From the NCBI GenBank assembly GCA_008690995.1, contig VRMN01000001.1:2170001-2234000 (forward strand): a DNA stretch of 64,000 nucleotides, written 5' to 3'. Of this stretch, positions 38,094-47,551 are shown in pieces; the first letter of the stretch is position 1, and every line of letters starts with the position of its first letter. The translations under genes and the position numbers were made by a program. Source of the stretch: Porphyridium purpureum. Lineage: Eukaryota; Rhodophyta; Bangiophyceae; Porphyridiales; Porphyridiaceae. The notes beneath the pieces were generated by a model. That model saw nothing but the letters and a program-made list of their open reading frames with translations. It was not told the origin of the DNA and did no database searches.

Positions 38094-40931
38094 ATGTCTG
38101 GACAGGAACGTGGTGATGCACGCAGAAGCATCTCTCGAGGACCGGTGCGTCCTGCAATGCGTGCTGAGCATCGCGAGGAACTGGGTTTCGGTGTCGACGC
38201 AGAAGCGCGCCGCGCACACCGGCCGCCGAATCACCATCACAACGGGTACCTGCGTCATGACGCTGCGTATACAGATGATAGGTGGTCTCAGGAACGTTCG
38301 TATGAGCAGTCGCCACGCCAAAGAAGGCGTGGGGGTGGCTCATTGAATGCACGCATAGGCGGAGATGACGCTCTTTACGCTCGGCGTCCGAACGGCGCAT
38401 GGTCCCACGACAGACGGCGCGCGTCGTCGCCGCAGTCGGAATACCAACGTAGGCTACCTCCGCAAGAACCTTTTATTCATACGGGCGTCTGGTATGGCTC
38501 GCGGGAAAGCTCGTACGAAGTGGCTGCGGATACACACGGTGCCGCCCGTTCAGCTCCTGAGCGTTGGCACGAAACGCACGCATGGAACGCCCCGGACGAA
38601 GAATTTCGCCAGGCGTTTGGTCCGGTCCCACATGCTGCGGAGCAACCATATGCTACCGGCTTTCATCCCCATGCGCAACAACCAGAGGGTGTAGCGATGC
38701 ATGGACCTCCGAATGTACTTTGTGACGATGAATCACGTGACCGTGGAGATCCAGACGCGACTGAGAGACTATATCATGGACTTGATAGAGTCCAACAACG
38801 TGATCATGATAACTTGCCGCAAGCGAGAAGGGTGGCAGTAGGTCAGTATCGAGCTTACGCCGACCATGCGCATCCTTTCCGTGCGCGTAGAAATGCCAGA
38901 CAGCACTCTGAAGACGGCCGTGGAACAGAGCAAGAGCATGATGCCGAATTATCATGGCGACAGGAGCAGACAGCATCACGGCATACCCTGAGGGACGTTG
39001 AAAGTCATGCAGGCGTCTATTCTGGAGCAAACGTCACGGGCGAGGAGGAGCTTGACGAACGGAACCAAGCGCCGGACGGTGCAGCTCTTCCACTGCGAGC
39101 GGAGCCATTAAGATCAAGTCGTGAACGAAATAATCATCACAATACTCGTGTGACCGAATCATCGGCTCACGGATTGGTGCCGTATGACCAAAGAGGCTTT
39201 GAACCGCCTCCCAAATATGAGGGTATTCCACCGCCGGCTCCAGAAATTAATCTTGCTGCCGCGCGTGCCCCAATTACGTGCGCGACCAAGGAAATTCCCT
39301 ACCACCCAGAGGCGATACTTGCGCATGCTCCCAGGCGCAGAAAAGATGGCCGTTATGCACGGCCGCCTGTCGCGCGGCAGCTCGAAGATACTGACATGTA
39401 TGGCCGAAAACGTCAACGCCAGCTCGAACAGGATGCACGCGCGTCAATTCGCAGGTATCTGAATAGTGCTCCCGTCGTAAATGCTATCCCAGTCGGTCTG
39501 GGACCGGCGCCTGCCGTGGAGGTTGGGGGACATGAGACTGATGTTTCGGAACATGACGGCGATGAAGATCGCCCGCACGTAGAGCTTACAATGAGGGAAG
39601 TCTTACGCAAACGCGGCGTGCAGATGTTCCGGGATGTGGTCATATCGGTTGACAAGGTGCTTGAAAACTTGGCAAGAGCACGAGGGCGAACGAGTTACTT
39701 GCCAGTCACTGACCAATTGTTGCATTCCTTCAAAAGTCTGTTTCAAGAGATGGAGACATTTGTGCAGACTCGCTGCGTGAGGTGTGGCGGTTTGGTGAAG
39801 ATTGAAGTACGCTCAGATGGGACTGAAGTAGCAAGGTGTGTGGAGACTGGACGGCGAACGGGTTGCCTGTACCACGAGGGAATCTTATTGTCTTTCGAAC
39901 GTGTGGAGACCGTGAGTCGGGCTGGACAGTCAATCCAAAAGAAGTATTGGAACACGGCCTATTCGTGTTGCGGGAATTCTGCAAGTATGCTGTGTAAGCA
40001 AGAGCGCGCGTGTTCGGTAACTGTGAGTCGGTGCAAGCGCTGTGGGATTTTTCGAGAAGAAGGCCGATGTGAAGAGTGTTGCTTCGTGCATAGCGGACAG
40101 TTTATCGTGTGGGACTCGGATTCGATTACAGGAGGACAATGGGGATGCTGCGATAAGACCAGTCTTCTAGATACCGGGTGTTTCGTATACCCAAGACATG
40201 AATGGGAAGATAAATTCAAGGCGAGCGAGAGACAGTTACCGGTTGACTGGGACAGTATCGGCGCGTTGTGGAAGGACATTGTCGTGAATGCGAGGCTCTT
40301 ACACTCGCCTCGTTCCGAGGATGTGCTAACAGAAACGTCGAGCGTGCTGCAAACGCTAGGCCTGATAAAGGGGGAGCTGTCGGAACTGAGCGTGGAGCAC
40401 GCCGCGGCTAAGTGCAGTCGATGCGGCGCACCGACACCTTCGTACAAGGGCTGCGCGTTTCATCCCGGTTGGCTGCGTGCGTACCCGTACTCGTACAAAC
40501 CATTGAACCCAAACGGCGACGAGATCGCAGAACTGCGCTTTGGTTGGACGTGCTGCGGCCATCCCTACTTTGAGTCGAAATTTCGCTTGGAGAAGCCATG
40601 TGAGGAGCCTGCGTGCTTGGAAGCCGACAAGTGCTCTTTCCGAGGGTGCGTTGTCGTCGAAGCATGCACGACAGACCCATGGTGGACGTGCGAAGTGTGC
40701 CACTGGAGGACCACAGAGCCGACAGCAGCCGCCAAGCCGTGCACGCACCATCCGGGCAAATTCTCGCACCTATTCGCGAGTCGCAACCGGGGTCTCTGGA
40801 GCTGTTGCTCGCGCCGGGATCTTCAAGGCGAGGGATGCATCAGAGCGGCGCAGCACCGCCTTGTGCAGGGTGAGCTGCCGCGCCCGCGTTTCGACTGGGA
40901 CGACGACCCCGAGGACGGCGTATTCCGGTAA
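38094..40931 (+). CDS. Large protein with four CHORD-like Cys/His modules, function unknown
   Basis: About 945 residues from ATG 38094 (MSGQERGD); an upstream in-frame ATG at 38037 is less likely. The first 450 residues are Arg/His/Glu-rich and probably disordered. A helical part follows (VELTMREVLRKRGVQMFRDVV to FQEMETFVQ, about 500-555). The rest is four Cys/His modules, starting near codons at 39774, 40033, 40413 and 40689. Each has C-x2-C, then C-x2-H-x-G, then W-x-CC or a close form, and usually a final C and H (for example CAFHPGWLR with WTCCG, CTHHPGKF with WSCC). This resembles the zinc-binding CHORD fold but is not a standard CHORD protein. GTACAGT lies 105 bases upstream. Confidence 0.75.
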   Translation: MSGQERGDARRSISRGPVRPAMRAEHREELGFGVDAEARRAHRPPNHHHNGYLRHDAAYTDDRWSQERSYEQSPRQRRRGGGSLNARIGGDDALYARRPNGAWSHDRRRASSPQSEYQRRLPPQEPFIHTGVWYGSRESSYEVAADTHGAARSAPERWHETHAWNAPDEEFRQAFGPVPHAAEQPYATGFHPHAQQPEGVAMHGPPNVLCDDESRDRGDPDATERLYHGLDRVQQRDHDNLPQARRVAVGQYRAYADHAHPFRARRNARQHSEDGRGTEQEHDAELSWRQEQTASRHTLRDVESHAGVYSGANVTGEEELDERNQAPDGAALPLRAEPLRSSRERNNHHNTRVTESSAHGLVPYDQRGFEPPPKYEGIPPPAPEINLAAARAPITCATKEIPYHPEAILAHAPRRRKDGRYARPPVARQLEDTDMYGRKRQRQLEQDARASIRRYLNSAPVVNAIPVGLGPAPAVEVGGHETDVSEHDGDEDRPHVELTMREVLRKRGVQMFRDVVISVDKVLENLARARGRTSYLPVTDQLLHSFKSLFQEMETFVQTRCVRCGGLVKIEVRSDGTEVARCVETGRRTGCLYHEGILLSFERVETVSRAGQSIQKKYWNTAYSCCGNSASMLCKQERACSVTVSRCKRCGIFREEGRCEECCFVHSGQFIVWDSDSITGGQWGCCDKTSLLDTGCFVYPRHEWEDKFKASERQLPVDWDSIGALWKDIVVNARLLHSPRSEDVLTETSSVLQTLGLIKGELSELSVEHAAAKCSRCGAPTPSYKGCAFHPGWLRAYPYSYKPLNPNGDEIAELRFGWTCCGHPYFESKFRLEKPCEEPACLEADKCSFRGCVVVEACTTDPWWTCEVCHWRTTEPTAAAKPCTHHPGKFSHLFASRNRGLWSCCSRRDLQGEGCIRAAQHRLVQGELPRPRFDWDDDPEDGVFR

Positions 40932-41478
40932 CCAAGCGCAGACCGGCTGCTCGAACTGCACATCCTCCGTGCTGGTGTGTCATGCGTTCATGCAGGCGCG
41001 ACCACGATGTCGCTTTTGTCCTCATGGAGAGGTGAGCAAGCAGAGGTACAGTGTGTAGCTTGTTTCTAATAAACCGAGCTTGCTTTTGTTCTACAAAACG
41101 CATACCACGAGCGCATGCCGACAGTTGGTACAATCGGGGCTGTTTCTTTTTTTTTTTTTTTTTTTCTCTCGCGTGGCGAAGATGGTGGGACGGTGAAGAA
41201 CATACACACACTCACCTTATCAGGTTGGTGTGGGCGAAAGAGTAAGACTGAACGGAGAGTGAAGACGGCACGCAGCGACGACGACGACGGGGGAGAGACA
41301 GAGAGAGGGAATCACACGCCAGCATAGCGCGCGCGCGTGGGAACTCGATCGACGCGCGGCGGGCGGCGGGCGGCGGGCGGCGGCGGCGGGCGTGGGCGTG
41401 GGCGTGGGCGCTGTCGGTCACGGGCGCGGGATGGTCGGCGACGTGCCGCGTGCTGCCAAGGTCTAGCGTGTGCACACC
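40932..41478. other. Intergenic stretch with simple repeats
   Basis: It holds GTACAGT at 41046-41052, a poly-T run near 41147-41165, a GGC-rich run near 41355-41390 and a GGGCGT run to 41410. The last two probably lie in the 5' leader of the kinase gene. Confidence 0.55.
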
Positions 41479-43158
41479 ATGTCGGACATCGTCGAGGAGG
41501 TCGTCGAGGAACTCGAGGAGCTCGGCGTCTCGCAAGTCGTGGACAGCCCGCGGGGCCCGCCAATCCGGACGTACGGGAATCATGCGGCGGGCGATGACGA
41601 GATTGTGGACGAGTTCGACGGCGCGCCTGGCGCGACGGGACGCCTGTCCGGCGACTCGTGGGTGTCGGTCGTGAGTGAGTACGAGGGCGATCAGGGTGAA
41701 AATGCAGAGAACCTGCTGTTTGCCTCGGTGGAAGAGGAGCCGAAGAAGGAAAAAGCGGGCAATACGCATGCAGCGAACCAAATGCTTCAGTTGTCGCGCG
41801 TGCAAGGCAAGTCGGTGCTCGACTGCGTCATCGATATCCTGCGCGGCACGCGCGTACTCAAGAAGAAGTCGTTCATGCGCACGGGCGAGCGCTGGATTTG
41901 GCTGGGCGAGGACCTTATGTCGCTGTGCTGGAAGAGCAAGAAAAAAATGGATGAGCACGGCCGCGTCAACTTGATCAAGGTGCGTAAGCTCAAAGTGATC
42001 GATCTTGAAATGGTGCTGACGTCGACAGACAACAAGCAGCTGTCGCTCACATTTAACAGCAAAGAAGACATGCTGCTCTGGCTCACGGGGCTAGCATGCC
42101 TGATCCCCAAATCGGCCAAAGTCTCCCAGGATAATGCCATGTTCTCCGAGCGGATCAACTATGATCCCATGAAAGACGCCTGGCGTGGAAAGCTCGTCTC
42201 GTCGAGGAAGCACGTCAACGAGTACATTCTACTTGGGGGCATCGGTAAGGGCTCATTTGGCAAGGTCAAGCTGGCGCTCAGCCGGAAGGACAAACGCTTT
42301 TATGCTGTGAAAATCATCACGACAGTTCGTAAAGGGGTTGGCACGCGCGATGTGACTGCGGACGCAGGGCCCCTAAACCTTGATTCGAGAGAAGAGCAGG
42401 CGGTGATGAAGAAACTGGTCCATCCGAACATATGCCGAAATCGCGATGTTCTATATGATGAGGCGGACGACCGGTTCATTCTGGTGATCGAGTACATGTC
42501 GCGCGGGGTGGTCATGGATTCGAGTAAACTGGAAGGCGTCAAGCCGCTGAGCGAAGACGGCGTGCGTGAAATCATGCGTGACGTCGTGTGTGGGTTAGAG
42601 TACATGCATTTCCAAGAAATGGTTCACCGCGACATCAAGCCGGATAATTTGCTGCGCGCCGGGGACGGCACGGTCAAGCTCGGTGATTTTGGAGAGGCCA
42701 AGATTTATAATCTTAAGGGGGCGTCGCAAGCCAGTAAGCCGAGCGCACCGGGGACGCCAGCCTTCCTGGCGCCGGAGCTGTGTCTGAGTGAGAAGGCCCC
42801 CCGCGCCCCAGCAGAGAGCTACGCCGCTGATATCTGGTCGCTGGGAGCCACTATTTATTACATGGTGTTTGGGCGCGCGCCCTTTCTGGCCAAAAGTGTT
42901 TTTGAAATCCACGAAGCAATATGCACCCAGAAACTCACGTTTCCGCGTGGCCCCGGGGTGACAGCGGCTCTAAAGGACCTGCTCAACAGAATGATGACAA
43001 AGGAACCGTCAAAGCGAGCGACCTTGGATGAAGTGAAAACGCACAAGTGGTTTATCGAGCCGGTGGTCCAAAAGATACCGCTTAAGAAATACAAAATTAC
43101 TCAAGAAGACACAGATAACGCCATCCAGCCGGCCATCTGGAAGTACCCTGAGGACTGA
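41479..43158 (+). CDS. Ser/Thr protein kinase, CaMKK / SNF1-activating type, with PH-like N-terminal domain
   Basis: A 559-residue kinase. An acidic N terminus is followed by a PH-like segment (about 110-215: DILRGTRVLKKKSFMRTGERW, RKLKVIDLEMV, EDMLLWLTGL). The kinase domain spans about 250-530: GKGSFGKVKLAL near 257, YAVKII, HRDIKPDNLL near 384, LGDFGEAK, GTPAFLAPELCLSEK near 425, DIWSLGATIYYMVFGRAPF. All catalytic residues are present. The GTPAFLAPE activation segment and overall fit point to the CaMKK/Elm1/GRIK group, which activates SnRK1/AMPK kinases; the substrate is inferred. No calmodulin-binding tail is evident. ATG 41479 gives MSDIVEEV; an ATG nine bases earlier is also possible. 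Confidence 0.87.
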   Translation: MSDIVEEVVEELEELGVSQVVDSPRGPPIRTYGNHAAGDDEIVDEFDGAPGATGRLSGDSWVSVVSEYEGDQGENAENLLFASVEEEPKKEKAGNTHAANQMLQLSRVQGKSVLDCVIDILRGTRVLKKKSFMRTGERWIWLGEDLMSLCWKSKKKMDEHGRVNLIKVRKLKVIDLEMVLTSTDNKQLSLTFNSKEDMLLWLTGLACLIPKSAKVSQDNAMFSERINYDPMKDAWRGKLVSSRKHVNEYILLGGIGKGSFGKVKLALSRKDKRFYAVKIITTVRKGVGTRDVTADAGPLNLDSREEQAVMKKLVHPNICRNRDVLYDEADDRFILVIEYMSRGVVMDSSKLEGVKPLSEDGVREIMRDVVCGLEYMHFQEMVHRDIKPDNLLRAGDGTVKLGDFGEAKIYNLKGASQASKPSAPGTPAFLAPELCLSEKAPRAPAESYAADIWSLGATIYYMVFGRAPFLAKSVFEIHEAICTQKLTFPRGPGVTAALKDLLNRMMTKEPSKRATLDEVKTHKWFIEPVVQKIPLKKYKITQEDTDNAIQPAIWKYPED

Positions 43159-43315
43159 CTTGCATACGATTTAATAAGTGAGAGATCCGTGATGAAGGCA
43201 CAGGCTGCGCATCATGCAGTGCGGTTTCGTGCCCTTTCGAATTCACATAAAACAATTGAGATACATGCCTCTTGGAAAGCAAGCCTCAATGCCCACCTGG
43301 TGCCGAGCGGCCTCG

Positions 43316-45655
43316 CTAGCATATTGCAGAAGGAGAAGAGCCCTGCGATACGTGATCTGCACTCTCCGAGCTTTCGCTCGCCTGGCGCTCACTGGCCATT
43401 CTCGAAATGTGTACGGCAAACAGCACTATCGATGGGGTCCACGCTGCCCCTCGCCCGGCGCCTTTGGATGCGTCGACGAGGTGCTGATTCCACCGATCAA
43501 GGCGCTCAGTCGAGTTCGAAAGCTTCCCCAGCGCCTCGAGCCCTTCGCGGATCTGAAGCCCGTTTTCTTCGGTAAATCGATCATGGGACAAGTTGACCGA
43601 TGCTGATTCAATGAAGATGGCCTGTGACGGCGAAACCTTATCAGCATCAGAATCAGCTGCCGATTCGGCCTCCTCTTCGTCGCCGTCCGCCTGCGCATCC
43701 TCATTCTGCCCAGAGTCACCTGCCCTATGGTGCTGGGGTCGAATCAAATCCTCGTCATCTACCTCGTGGTGGTCATTTGAACCGGTATTCAAGTCAGCTT
43801 CATCTAGTCCGTGCTGAGAACTAGGTTGTGCAGGACGATGGACAGCGAAGCCGTTACCCTGTAGCGAGCTGTCATGGCCGCCAGGCCGAGCGGCGGCTAC
43901 TAGATGACCCCCGCTTCCTTCATGATCGCTTTGCACTCCGTCGTCGACGTTTTGCATCAGCCCAATTTCATCCGCGACATCGTTCCCTTGCGTATTTTGG
44001 CTCCGTTGCTGTGTGCCTGCAACACTTGCGTCAGTCCCATCCTTTGACGTTCTGGATAAGAAGCGTCCAATTTGAGAAGTGAAGACCCCAGGCACTCGAT
44101 GCTTTAGCTGACCGAGCCAACCAGTGCCGTGATTCGTCGGAGCCTTGTCTCGGGAAGTGTTTGCGAAATGAGATTGCGTTGCTTCATCTTCACTTTCATC
44201 CTCTTCATCATCTTCATCTTCCTCAGCCTCCTCTGCTTCTTCTGCTTCTAATTCCACGCGTGCGCGCTTTGCCGGGCTTTCACGGTGCTCTGACTCCTCG
44301 ACCAACCCACGTTTTTCTCCATGATCATCGCTGTATCTGTGCGACTCCTCTGATTCTTCTCCGGCTCCCGAAATCGAATCGTACAGAGCACTGTCCGGTA
44401 GCTGGGTTTCCCAGATTTGTTCACTCTGCCCCATCTGACGAACGTTCGTGGTGCTAGCATTCGCTTCAGCTACAAAACTGGCAACAGCGACATCCGGCCT
44501 AGCTTGCGATCGCCCCTGCTCCGCTACTTCATCGTTTTCATCAAATGCGAGCTCTCGACGAACTGGAGCTTCCTGGCTCCTATCCTTGTTTGCTTTCTTT
44601 GCCCGAGGCATTGCTTCCACACCGCCGGACGGCTCTTCGTCGATCTCGTCCAATTGGACAGCTGAACTTACGTCGGAGCCGGTGCTTGTTGACTGGGAAC
44701 AGATGAAGTCAGAGCTCCCCGAAGATTTTGTAGCGACTACCGTCGCGCTAGAGGCACCACTTCTACTGTTCGTGTGACTTTCTGGCTCTGCTAGAGGCTG
44801 GGACCCTGCCACTGACTGTGTCGGAGTGTGGTTCTGCGGTGGCGTCTGGGAGAAGGTTTCGACAGCGAATTCTCGTTGAGTCGCGAAAAGGATGTTCGCC
44901 GGTTGGGCTTCGTGCCCCACAACAAAGCCTCCCTTTAAAATCTGAGACCTGCGCTGTACGACTGCGTGCGTGCTGGACAGCTGTGTCTGAAAATTGAAGT
45001 TGCTGAAGAGGAGGGAGTTCTTCCGCTCGTGCGACATCCACTTTCTCTTCAGATCCTGAATCGAATGGATTTGCTCTACGTGGACGAGGCCAACGTGGTG
45101 CCCTGCCTCAACGACTTCGTCGTGAGCCGTCTGCCGCAGCGCTTTGGGCACGTCGTCCTCTTCAAGCGCTTGCAGCGCGCTCACGATTACCACAAACGTC
45201 GGCCTATCAAGATCGTACTCGTAGAACTCCTGGCGCATTTCCAGCTGCGCATCTACCAGCACAACCCAACGCTCGAGCCGACCTTGCAACACCAGCTGCG
45301 CACTTAGCGGGTGCTGAAACTTGACTTCGACCCAGACATGCGTATCGTGCAGGCGAAATCGGATTGGCCACTGCGCACCCCACTTCAAGCCCGGTTCACA
45401 GTGGGGCGCGCTCTCCGCTGCGACGCGTGCAACGCACACCCGCTCGTGCGACGTCTGCGGGGCGCGTCCCAGCGGGATCCGCACGCTCGACCACCGCCCC
45501 GCGAGCTCGTCCCGTCCACGCTCCGCGTCGTTCTCGGCCCCCGCGCGCAGAAACCGCACGATCGAGTCATGCACCGCGCGCTCCAACCACCGCCCCTGCT
45601 CCTCCTGCCACTGCCGTTGCTCCTGCCGTCCCTCCTTCTCCTCTTGCCCCTGCAT
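43316..45655 (-). CDS. Acidic, largely disordered protein with a folded N-terminal region; possibly Atg13-like
   Basis: About 779 residues. The first 230 look folded and alternate strand and helix (WLERAVHDSIVRFLRAGAE, THVWVEVKFQHPLSAQLVL, RLERWVVLVDAQLEM, PTFVVIVSALQALEEDDV). The remaining 550 are Ser/Glu/Asp-rich with an acidic run (EAEEAEEAEEDEDDEEDE) and a basic cluster before it. A strand-rich front ending in a helix and a long Ser-rich tail recalls the HORMA domain plus tail of Atg13, an autophagy kinase partner, but no diagnostic motif proves it. The frame is open to an earlier ATG at 45715. It is convergent with the kinase gene. Confidence 0.7.
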   Translation of the reverse strand: MQGQEEKEGRQEQRQWQEEQGRWLERAVHDSIVRFLRAGAENDAERGRDELAGRWSSVRIPLGRAPQTSHERVCVARVAAESAPHCEPGLKWGAQWPIRFRLHDTHVWVEVKFQHPLSAQLVLQGRLERWVVLVDAQLEMRQEFYEYDLDRPTFVVIVSALQALEEDDVPKALRQTAHDEVVEAGHHVGLVHVEQIHSIQDLKRKWMSHERKNSLLFSNFNFQTQLSSTHAVVQRRSQILKGGFVVGHEAQPANILFATQREFAVETFSQTPPQNHTPTQSVAGSQPLAEPESHTNSRSGASSATVVATKSSGSSDFICSQSTSTGSDVSSAVQLDEIDEEPSGGVEAMPRAKKANKDRSQEAPVRRELAFDENDEVAEQGRSQARPDVAVASFVAEANASTTNVRQMGQSEQIWETQLPDSALYDSISGAGEESEESHRYSDDHGEKRGLVEESEHRESPAKRARVELEAEEAEEAEEDEDDEEDESEDEATQSHFANTSRDKAPTNHGTGWLGQLKHRVPGVFTSQIGRFLSRTSKDGTDASVAGTQQRSQNTQGNDVADEIGLMQNVDDGVQSDHEGSGGHLVAAARPGGHDSSLQGNGFAVHRPAQPSSQHGLDEADLNTGSNDHHEVDDEDLIRPQHHRAGDSGQNEDAQADGDEEEAESAADSDADKVSPSQAIFIESASVNLSHDRFTEENGLQIREGLEALGKLSNSTERLDRWNQHLVDASKGAGRGAAWTPSIVLFAVHISRMASERQASESSESADHVSQGSSPSAIC

Positions 45656-46247
45656 TCCTTCACCACCACGTTCCCCCCCTCCTCCGCGCCTTCTCTTCCA
45701 AACACCCGCACCCACCCACCCCGCTTTCCCTCAGCCTCCTTTCTCCCAAAAAAACCCCTCCCGAGCAAAATAGAACGAAATGAAACCGATTGAACGATTT
45801 TCTGAACCGTGTTTTTTTTCTGGACTCCCTGTTTTTGGCGCGAACGCACGCTACCTTGTCCTGGTTTCACTGTACTCAAATGAGGCGTGTATGGAATCTA
45901 TCAAAGCGCGCACGTTTGCTATGCACTTTAAGCCATAGGGTACAGTAAGAGTGTACACACTGTACATACTGTACACACGTTGTGAGCAGCACGCGGCGAT
46001 GACGCATGTCTTTATCATGCGGCATTCCCGACACGGTATTGAATTTAGGCTGGAGGAGAGGCGGAGGATTTTCGGGGCGAGCGGGCGACGTGGTGTGACT
46101 GGGCGACGATGTGTGGAAGAGGAGGAGTGACAGAGAGAGAGAGAAGGGTGAAGTGGAGGAGAAGAGACGGTGCGCGGCGTGGGTTTTGTTGATCCTCGGA
46201 CTGGTGGTGGTGGTGGTTCTGCTGGCGGTGGGGCTCATTCGCGAGCC
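45656..46247. other. Divergent promoter region with GTACAGT/ACTGTAC cluster
   Basis: Shared upstream region of the acidic-protein gene and the RING-LON gene. It holds ACTGTAC at 45869-45875, GTACAGT at 45940-45946, and ACTGTAC at 45959-45965 and 45968-45974. No gene is seen. Confidence 0.55.
45940..45974. promoter_or_regulatory. GTACAGT/ACTGTAC triple site
   Basis: Three copies within 35 bases, one in the opposite orientation, between two divergent genes. Confidence 0.4.
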
Positions 46248-47381
46248 ATGAGTAGAGAGCTCGCACACGTGCGACAGGAGCTGGATTGCCAGGTATGCCT
46301 CTCGCTGTTGTTTGACCCGGTGACATTGCCGTGCGGCCACAGTTTTTGCCGCGTGTGTGTGCTAAGAGCCTCAGACCACGTCCACGGATGCCCGCTATGC
46401 CGCGCGCCGTTTTACTATGACGCGCTGGGTTGTGCCAGTTCAACGGTGCTCAGGAGTACCATCGTATCGTTGTTCCCGGCAGAGTATGCCGCCAGACGGC
46501 AAGAACTCGAGGAAGAAGGTGCAATCTTGCCGCTGGATGAGGTCGACCGTCCAGGAGACGGCCCGATTGTATTTAGTTTACCCCTCTTCCCGCTCAACTG
46601 CGTCGTGTTTCCGGGAGAGAAGTTCCAATTGTTCATCTTTGAACCGCGGTATGTCCTCATGCTAAAGCATGTCATGCGCTCCTCGCGCTGCCTCGGACTC
46701 GTCAACTCGACGTGCGTGCGTGATACCAACGCTGTTGGTGTTCTGTTGCGTATTGAAAATGTCGCTCCCGTCGGTCCGCACCGATTCCTAGTCAATACGG
46801 TTGGCGCGCTGCGCTTCCGCGTGCGCAGCTTTCATGAGTGCGAGTCGTATCTAGTTGGTATGCTCGAGACCCTGCGCGACACGCCCGAGCAGTGCGAGAC
46901 TGAGCCCACACTTTCTCAAGGTCGGGGCAACCCGGGCGCGGAGGCTACTGCTCGTGAGGAAAGTGAACGGCTTCATTTGGGCGAGCAGCACGAATCCGGA
47001 ACCGCCACAGTCTCGTGCCCCGTTCAGACGCCTGAGCAAGCCTCGCCCTGTGCAGAGCTGTCATCTGCCGCTGTGGCACGTCAGCTCCTTGACTACTTAC
47101 GGACGAACCAACGCAACTCTTACGTGACCGCGGCTGAGCGGGCGGTCGACAGTCAGGCGTACGATGAGGCCAGCTTTTTAATGAGTCATCTGCTCGTGCG
47201 CGACGTGCCGAGCAGGCAGCTGTTGCTCGAGATGACTAGCACGCGCTCCCGGCTACAAGCGCTTGCGCAGATGGTGTGGGGCAAACCACAGCGAGCCAGC
47301 GGTACAGCTTCTATGCAAGGTCGGTCGTCTAGCATGCGCGGCCGCTTGCATCAGATGCGATCCACTTGCACGACACAATAA
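46248..47381 (+). CDS. RING finger and LON-substrate-binding domain protein (LONRF-like)
   Basis: A 377-residue protein. A C3HC4 RING at about residues 14-52 (CQVCLSLLF, LPCGHSFCRVCV, CPLCRAPF) is followed by a LON N-terminal-like domain at about 105-230 (FSLPLFPLNCVVFPGEKFQLFIFEPRY, GVLLRIENVAPVGPHRFLVNTVGALRFRV). The C-terminal part is polar with helical stretches. LONRF proteins are E3 ubiquitin ligases in protein quality control; that activity is inferred from the two domains. An earlier in-frame ATG (46170) would add a Gly-rich stretch. AATAAA follows the stop within 10 bases. Confidence 0.88.
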   Translation: MSRELAHVRQELDCQVCLSLLFDPVTLPCGHSFCRVCVLRASDHVHGCPLCRAPFYYDALGCASSTVLRSTIVSLFPAEYAARRQELEEEGAILPLDEVDRPGDGPIVFSLPLFPLNCVVFPGEKFQLFIFEPRYVLMLKHVMRSSRCLGLVNSTCVRDTNAVGVLLRIENVAPVGPHRFLVNTVGALRFRVRSFHECESYLVGMLETLRDTPEQCETEPTLSQGRGNPGAEATAREESERLHLGEQHESGTATVSCPVQTPEQASPCAELSSAAVARQLLDYLRTNQRNSYVTAAERAVDSQAYDEASFLMSHLLVRDVPSRQLLLEMTSTRSRLQALAQMVWGKPQRASGTASMQGRSSSMRGRLHQMRSTCTTQ

Positions 47382-47551
47382 AATGCACCTCGATCTATGC
47401 GGCGATGCAACCGGACTGTCATCAGTGACATACTCAATCTTCTAAAGCGAGCGGCACGGCCTTCTGTGTCTCGTTGACATGCAAGCACTTTTTCGATTCC
47501 GTGTCCCAGGCAAAGTAACGATGAGAAGTTGCGCAAGAGCTTGTCTTACGA

